Of a DNA stretch of 53,104 nucleotides, positions 49,947 to 53,104 are shown piece after piece. This DNA is from Clostridiales bacterium (lineage in GTDB: Bacteria > Bacillota > Clostridia > Christensenellales > Aristaeellaceae). The stretch's first letter is position 1; every line of letters begins with the position of its first letter. A program made the translations under genes and the position numbers. A model generated the notes under the pieces. The model saw nothing but the letters and a program-made list of their open reading frames with translations. It did no database searches and was not told the DNA's origin. The stretch lies in assembly GCA_015056015.1 (NCBI GenBank), contig SVHD01000010.1, positions 1 to 53,104 of the forward strand, given 5' to 3'.

Positions 49947-52889
49947 ATGCGTTTTCCGATTTATCGCCGGTTGATTGCCCTGGCGCTGGCGCTATGCTGT
50001 GCGCTGCCTGTTTTGGGTGCTGCTGCGGCCAATTATCCTTTTGTGGGCTTTACCACGGATAGCCTGCGCCTCAGGAAGAGCCCCAGCGATACCGCCGCCG
50101 TGGTCTGCACCATCCCCCAGGGAGACGCCGTGCTGATCAACGGCGAAAGCGGCAGTTATTATATTGTGATTTATGAAGGAAATCAGGGCTATGCGCTCAA
50201 GCGCTATATTTCCGCCAATGTGGATTCCTATGTGCAGCCCACGGATGCGCCCGCCGTTCAGATGCCGGTTGGCACGGCCTATACCCTGCTGGCCTCCGGC
50301 GAAAGCGGGGACGCCGTGATCGTTTTGCAGGAGGCCCTGGATGAACTGGGCTTTTATTCCGGCGCCGTGGACGGAAAATTCGGCGCCGGCACGCAAAAGG
50401 CATTGATCGCCTTCCAGAAGAAAAATAATCTTCCCCAATCCGGCGTGGCCGATGGGGCTACCCAGGAATTGCTCTTTGAAGGCAAGCCGAAAAACAGCCG
50501 TGGCAAGGCCGTCACGGTGAAAACCGTTTCCTATCTGGAAAGCGCGGTGATTGCTTCCGGCAGCATGGGCAGCGAAGTGGAAAAGCTGCAGAGCCGGCTG
50601 AAGCTGCTGGGCTATTATCAGAGCGGCATCGACGGCCAGTGCGGCAATGGCACGGTGAAGGCCATCAAGGCATTCCAGAAAAAGGCGGGCCTTTCCCAGA
50701 CCGGCAAGGCCGACGCCCAGACCAAGGCGCTGCTGTATTCCGCCGCCGCCCCCTATGCCAATGCCACCGCCACCCCCAAACCCACCGCAACCCCCAAGCC
50801 CTACGCCACCTATGCGCCTTCCGCCACGGAAAAGGCCGCTTATCCCTTTGAAAGCTATACCCTTTCTTCCGTCAATCTGCGGAAAAAAGCCTCCACCACC
50901 AGTACCCGGCTGATGACCATTGCCAAGGGCGAGGGCATCACGGTGCTTGCCATGGAAGGGGATTATCTGAAAATTTCCTGCAAGGGGCTGACCGGCTATA
51001 TCGTGGCGGAATATGCCTATATTCCCGCCCAGTATCTGCCCGGCAAGGATCTGGTCACCGATAGCGAGGCCCAGGCCAATTATCCCTATCTGCGCAGCGG
51101 CTCTGTGGGCAAGAATGTGACTGCCCTGCAGGAAGCGCTGAAGGAACTGGGCTTTTATACCGGCGCCGTCAGCGGCGCATATGACGCCGCCACCCTGTCT
51201 GCGGTGAAGGCCTTCCAGAAGAAAAACGGCCTGAAGCAGGATGGGGTGACCACCCCGGAAATGCAGCAATTGATCTTTGAAGAAAAGCCCCTGAACAGCC
51301 GGGGGAAAAAGACCAATGTGAAGACCCTGCCCCCCATTGACGGCTATGAAATGCGGCTCAATGATAAGGGTGCGGCGGTATCCCAGCTGCAGCAGCAATT
51401 AAAGAATCTGGGCTATTACAAGAAGGAAATCACCGGCACCTTTGACAGTGCCACCCAGAAGGCGGTGCGCGCCTTCCAGACGGAGCATAATCTGTATGTG
51501 GACGGCGTAGCGGGCAAAAAGACCCAGACCCTGCTTTCCGCCCTGGCGGCCCCCATGCCCACCCCCAATGTTTATCAGCCCGGCGTTGTTGTGCCCACCA
51601 ATACCCCCCTGACGGCGGATAACGTGATTATCATGCAGAACGGCACCCGGGGCACTGCGGTGGAACGGCTGCAGAAGCGGCTGATGGAGCTGGGGTATTA
51701 TACCTGCACGGCCGACGCCATTTATGACAGCGATGATATTGCCGCGGTGAAGGCGTTCCAGAAAAAGAACGGCCTGAAGATCGACGGCATTGCGGGGCTG
51801 GATACCCAGCTGCGGCTCTATTCCGCCACCGCCATTCCCGCCACCACCGTGGCCCTGCCCCTGCCCACCATGGCCCCTGCCACCGCCACCCCCGCCCCCA
51901 TTCTGGAAACCCTGCGGGTAGGCAGCAGCGGCCAGGCAGTCATCGCCCTGCAGACCCAGCTGACCACCTATGGCTATTACAGCGGCAAAATTGACGGCAT
52001 TTTCGGCACCGGCACCGCCGCCGCCGTTACCCGTTTCCAGCGGGCCAATGGCCTGAAGGCCGACGGCGTGGTAGGCGAGGGCACCCGCAATAAGCTCAAC
52101 GGTATCGACGGCGTGGTTATGATGGCCACCCCGGCCCCCGCTGCCACCGCCACCCCGGCGCCCCTGGAAACTGTGCGCGAATTGGAAGTGGGCGATAAGG
52201 GCGAAGCCGTTACCGCCATGCAGAAGCGGCTGGTGGAGCTGGGCTATCTCAATGCTGCCGACGGCATGTATGGCCCCCGCACCTATAATGCGGTGGTGGC
52301 CTTCCAGAAGCGAAACGGCCTGACCGCCGACGGCATTGCGGGCAAAATGACGCTGACCCGCCTGAAATCCGCCGCTGCCATTCCGGCCAACAACAGCATT
52401 GTGGTAAATCCCGGCAATTCCAACACCAATACCGGCAATGGCGTATTTACCCCGCCGGACGCCGCCGAAGTGCGCTATGCCAACTGGTTCACCGAAATCC
52501 GCGCCCGGGCCAAGCTGATGCCCGATGTGGTGATCTATGATCCCGATTCCGGGCTGCATTTCAATCTGCATATGTTCTCCTTCGGCAAGCATGCCGATTC
52601 CGAGCCGCCCACGGAAGCGGATACCGAAATCCTGTATCAGATCAACGGCAAGGATAACTGGGATCCCAAGTATGTATGGGTCATTTTCTCCGATGGCCGG
52701 GTGTATATCGCCTCCATCCACAGCAATGGCCATACCGTGGATCATACCAACTCCAATGGCATGACCGGCCATATCTGTCTCCACTTCCCCCGGATTATGT
52801 CCGAAGCGGAGGCCACCGGCCCCTATGCCGTGCGCCATCAGAAGGAAATCCTCTATGGCTGGGAACTGACCCAGGCCATGGCGCGGTGA
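49947..52889 (+). CDS. Secreted protein with two SH3-like and seven peptidoglycan-binding repeats
   Basis: Protein of 980 residues with a signal peptide (about 1-28). Order: SH3-like domain (about 30-92), two PG_binding_1 repeats (about 112-175 and 208-268), a Thr/Pro/Ala linker, a second SH3-like domain (about 292-355), two more repeats (about 375-435 and 468-530), a linker, one repeat (about 555-620), a linker, one (about 650-710), a linker, and a seventh (about 748-808). Each repeat has the LQ..L..LGYY...DG..G..T..A...FQ..NGL..DG pattern. Residues 842-980 are an unnamed C-terminal domain with a His/Cys-rich GHICLHFPR segment (about 941-949), which I take to be catalytic or metal-binding; similar ends occur in other clostridial wall proteins. 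Element R follows. Confidence 0.88.
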   Translation: MRFPIYRRLIALALALCCALPVLGAAAANYPFVGFTTDSLRLRKSPSDTAAVVCTIPQGDAVLINGESGSYYIVIYEGNQGYALKRYISANVDSYVQPTDAPAVQMPVGTAYTLLASGESGDAVIVLQEALDELGFYSGAVDGKFGAGTQKALIAFQKKNNLPQSGVADGATQELLFEGKPKNSRGKAVTVKTVSYLESAVIASGSMGSEVEKLQSRLKLLGYYQSGIDGQCGNGTVKAIKAFQKKAGLSQTGKADAQTKALLYSAAAPYANATATPKPTATPKPYATYAPSATEKAAYPFESYTLSSVNLRKKASTTSTRLMTIAKGEGITVLAMEGDYLKISCKGLTGYIVAEYAYIPAQYLPGKDLVTDSEAQANYPYLRSGSVGKNVTALQEALKELGFYTGAVSGAYDAATLSAVKAFQKKNGLKQDGVTTPEMQQLIFEEKPLNSRGKKTNVKTLPPIDGYEMRLNDKGAAVSQLQQQLKNLGYYKKEITGTFDSATQKAVRAFQTEHNLYVDGVAGKKTQTLLSALAAPMPTPNVYQPGVVVPTNTPLTADNVIIMQNGTRGTAVERLQKRLMELGYYTCTADAIYDSDDIAAVKAFQKKNGLKIDGIAGLDTQLRLYSATAIPATTVALPLPTMAPATATPAPILETLRVGSSGQAVIALQTQLTTYGYYSGKIDGIFGTGTAAAVTRFQRANGLKADGVVGEGTRNKLNGIDGVVMMATPAPAATATPAPLETVRELEVGDKGEAVTAMQKRLVELGYLNAADGMYGPRTYNAVVAFQKRNGLTADGIAGKMTLTRLKSAAAIPANNSIVVNPGNSNTNTGNGVFTPPDAAEVRYANWFTEIRARAKLMPDVVIYDPDSGLHFNLHMFSFGKHADSEPPTEADTEILYQINGKDNWDPKYVWVIFSDGRVYIASIHSNGHTVDHTNSNGMTGHICLHFPRIMSEAEATGPYAVRHQKEILYGWELTQAMAR

Positions 52890-52908
52890 GGTTGGAAATA
52901 TAATATTT

Positions 52909-53013
52909 GCGGGAGGGGTATTCTTTGTAGCCAAAGAATACCCCTCCCGCGCCCTCCCCAAGAAAGCTGTACTGGATTTTTAGGGACTATTCTAATCCGC
53001 CTCCGTGCCAGTG
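52909..53013 (+). repeat. Hairpin element copy R
   Basis: Perfect 19-bp arms GCGGGAGGGGTATTCTTTG (52909-52927) and 52932-52950 with loop TAGC, then the tail (CCCCAAGAAAGCTGTACTGG, TTCTAATCCGCC) to TGCCAGTG at 53006-53013. It begins 19 nt after the preceding stop codon. Confidence 0.93.
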
Positions 53014-53019
53014 CTGCTC

Positions 53020-53089
53020 GGGGAACGATGGGGCTTATTCAGCCCCAAACCCCGAACCAGGGTCATTGACCCTGGACCCAGTAGCGGAA
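53020..53089 (+). repeat. Module F, copy 3
   Basis: GGGGAACGATGGGGCTTATT through CCAGGGTCATTGACCCTGG to CCCAGTAGCGGAA, nearly identical to copy 2 and again directly after an element tail. The window ends 15 nt later. Confidence 0.92.
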
Positions 53090-53104
53090 TGGGAGTGGAT
53101 TTTC

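Noticed and set aside
51399-52961. Minus-strand open frame of 520 codons across the PG-binding repeats
   Set aside because: Antisense to a signal-peptide protein with seven recognisable repeats; Gly/His-rich shadow.

Overview
The window looks like a chromosomal segment of a Gram-positive, probably spore-forming member of the Clostridia, with rather high GC for that class. The basis is gene content: a SleB/YpeB spore-germination pair, a SpoVB-type flippase, XpaC/TelA, DapL, class 1B PyrD with PyrK, an LplB/LplC-type sugar ABC transporter, strong AGGAGG ribosome binding sites and a Firmicutes-type LexA box. I cannot name the genus. I see no tRNA, rRNA, CRISPR array, transposase or integrase gene.

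Layout. 0.1-10.3 kb: dapL, a secreted Cys/His-rich protein, xpaC-telA, then lemA-like, TPM-domain and phosphodiesterase genes, a metallo-hydrolase and a secreted polysaccharide deacetylase. 10.6-17.3 kb: a GH35 beta-galactosidase, an aminotransferase, a SpoVB-like flippase, a small membrane protein and a PHP phosphoesterase. 18-23 kb: a ROK-like kinase with nagA (amino-sugar use), divergent from a TIM-barrel epimerase and an AAC(3)-like acetyltransferase. 24.3-34 kb: a pyrimidine operon, pyrC-carB-pyrK-pyrD-(membrane protein)-pyrF-pyrE-pyrB-pyrI, from one consensus promoter; carA is absent. 34.5-39.7 kb: a mutarotase and GH65-like protein, then an oxidoreductase and a hexapeptide acyltransferase. 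39.9-41.1 kb: a LexA-box-controlled pair of phage-like regulators and a mini NrdD-like protein. 41.1-47.3 kb: an ABC sugar importer with its AraC-type membrane sensor. 47.8-52.9 kb: ypeB, sleB and a large secreted protein with seven peptidoglycan-binding repeats.

The most unusual content is between the genes. A dispersed element, which I do not recognise, occurs about 18 times. It is a 17-20 bp GC-rich hairpin whose arms change in a compensatory way, followed by a conserved tail of about 60 nt ending TGCCAGTG. In 10 of 11 loci where it follows a gene on the same strand, the hairpin begins 11-27 nt after the stop codon, and no U-tract follows it. Most genes lacking it have ordinary intrinsic terminators instead. 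Four copies carry a second, roughly 90-nt module inside the hairpin loop. Two further structured modules are attached to some copies: F (three copies, two hairpins) and G (two copies, about 260-270 nt, an outer stem enclosing three hairpins, with compensatory changes). Together they look like a modular family of 3'-end or mobile hairpin elements, the best candidate here for an undescribed system.
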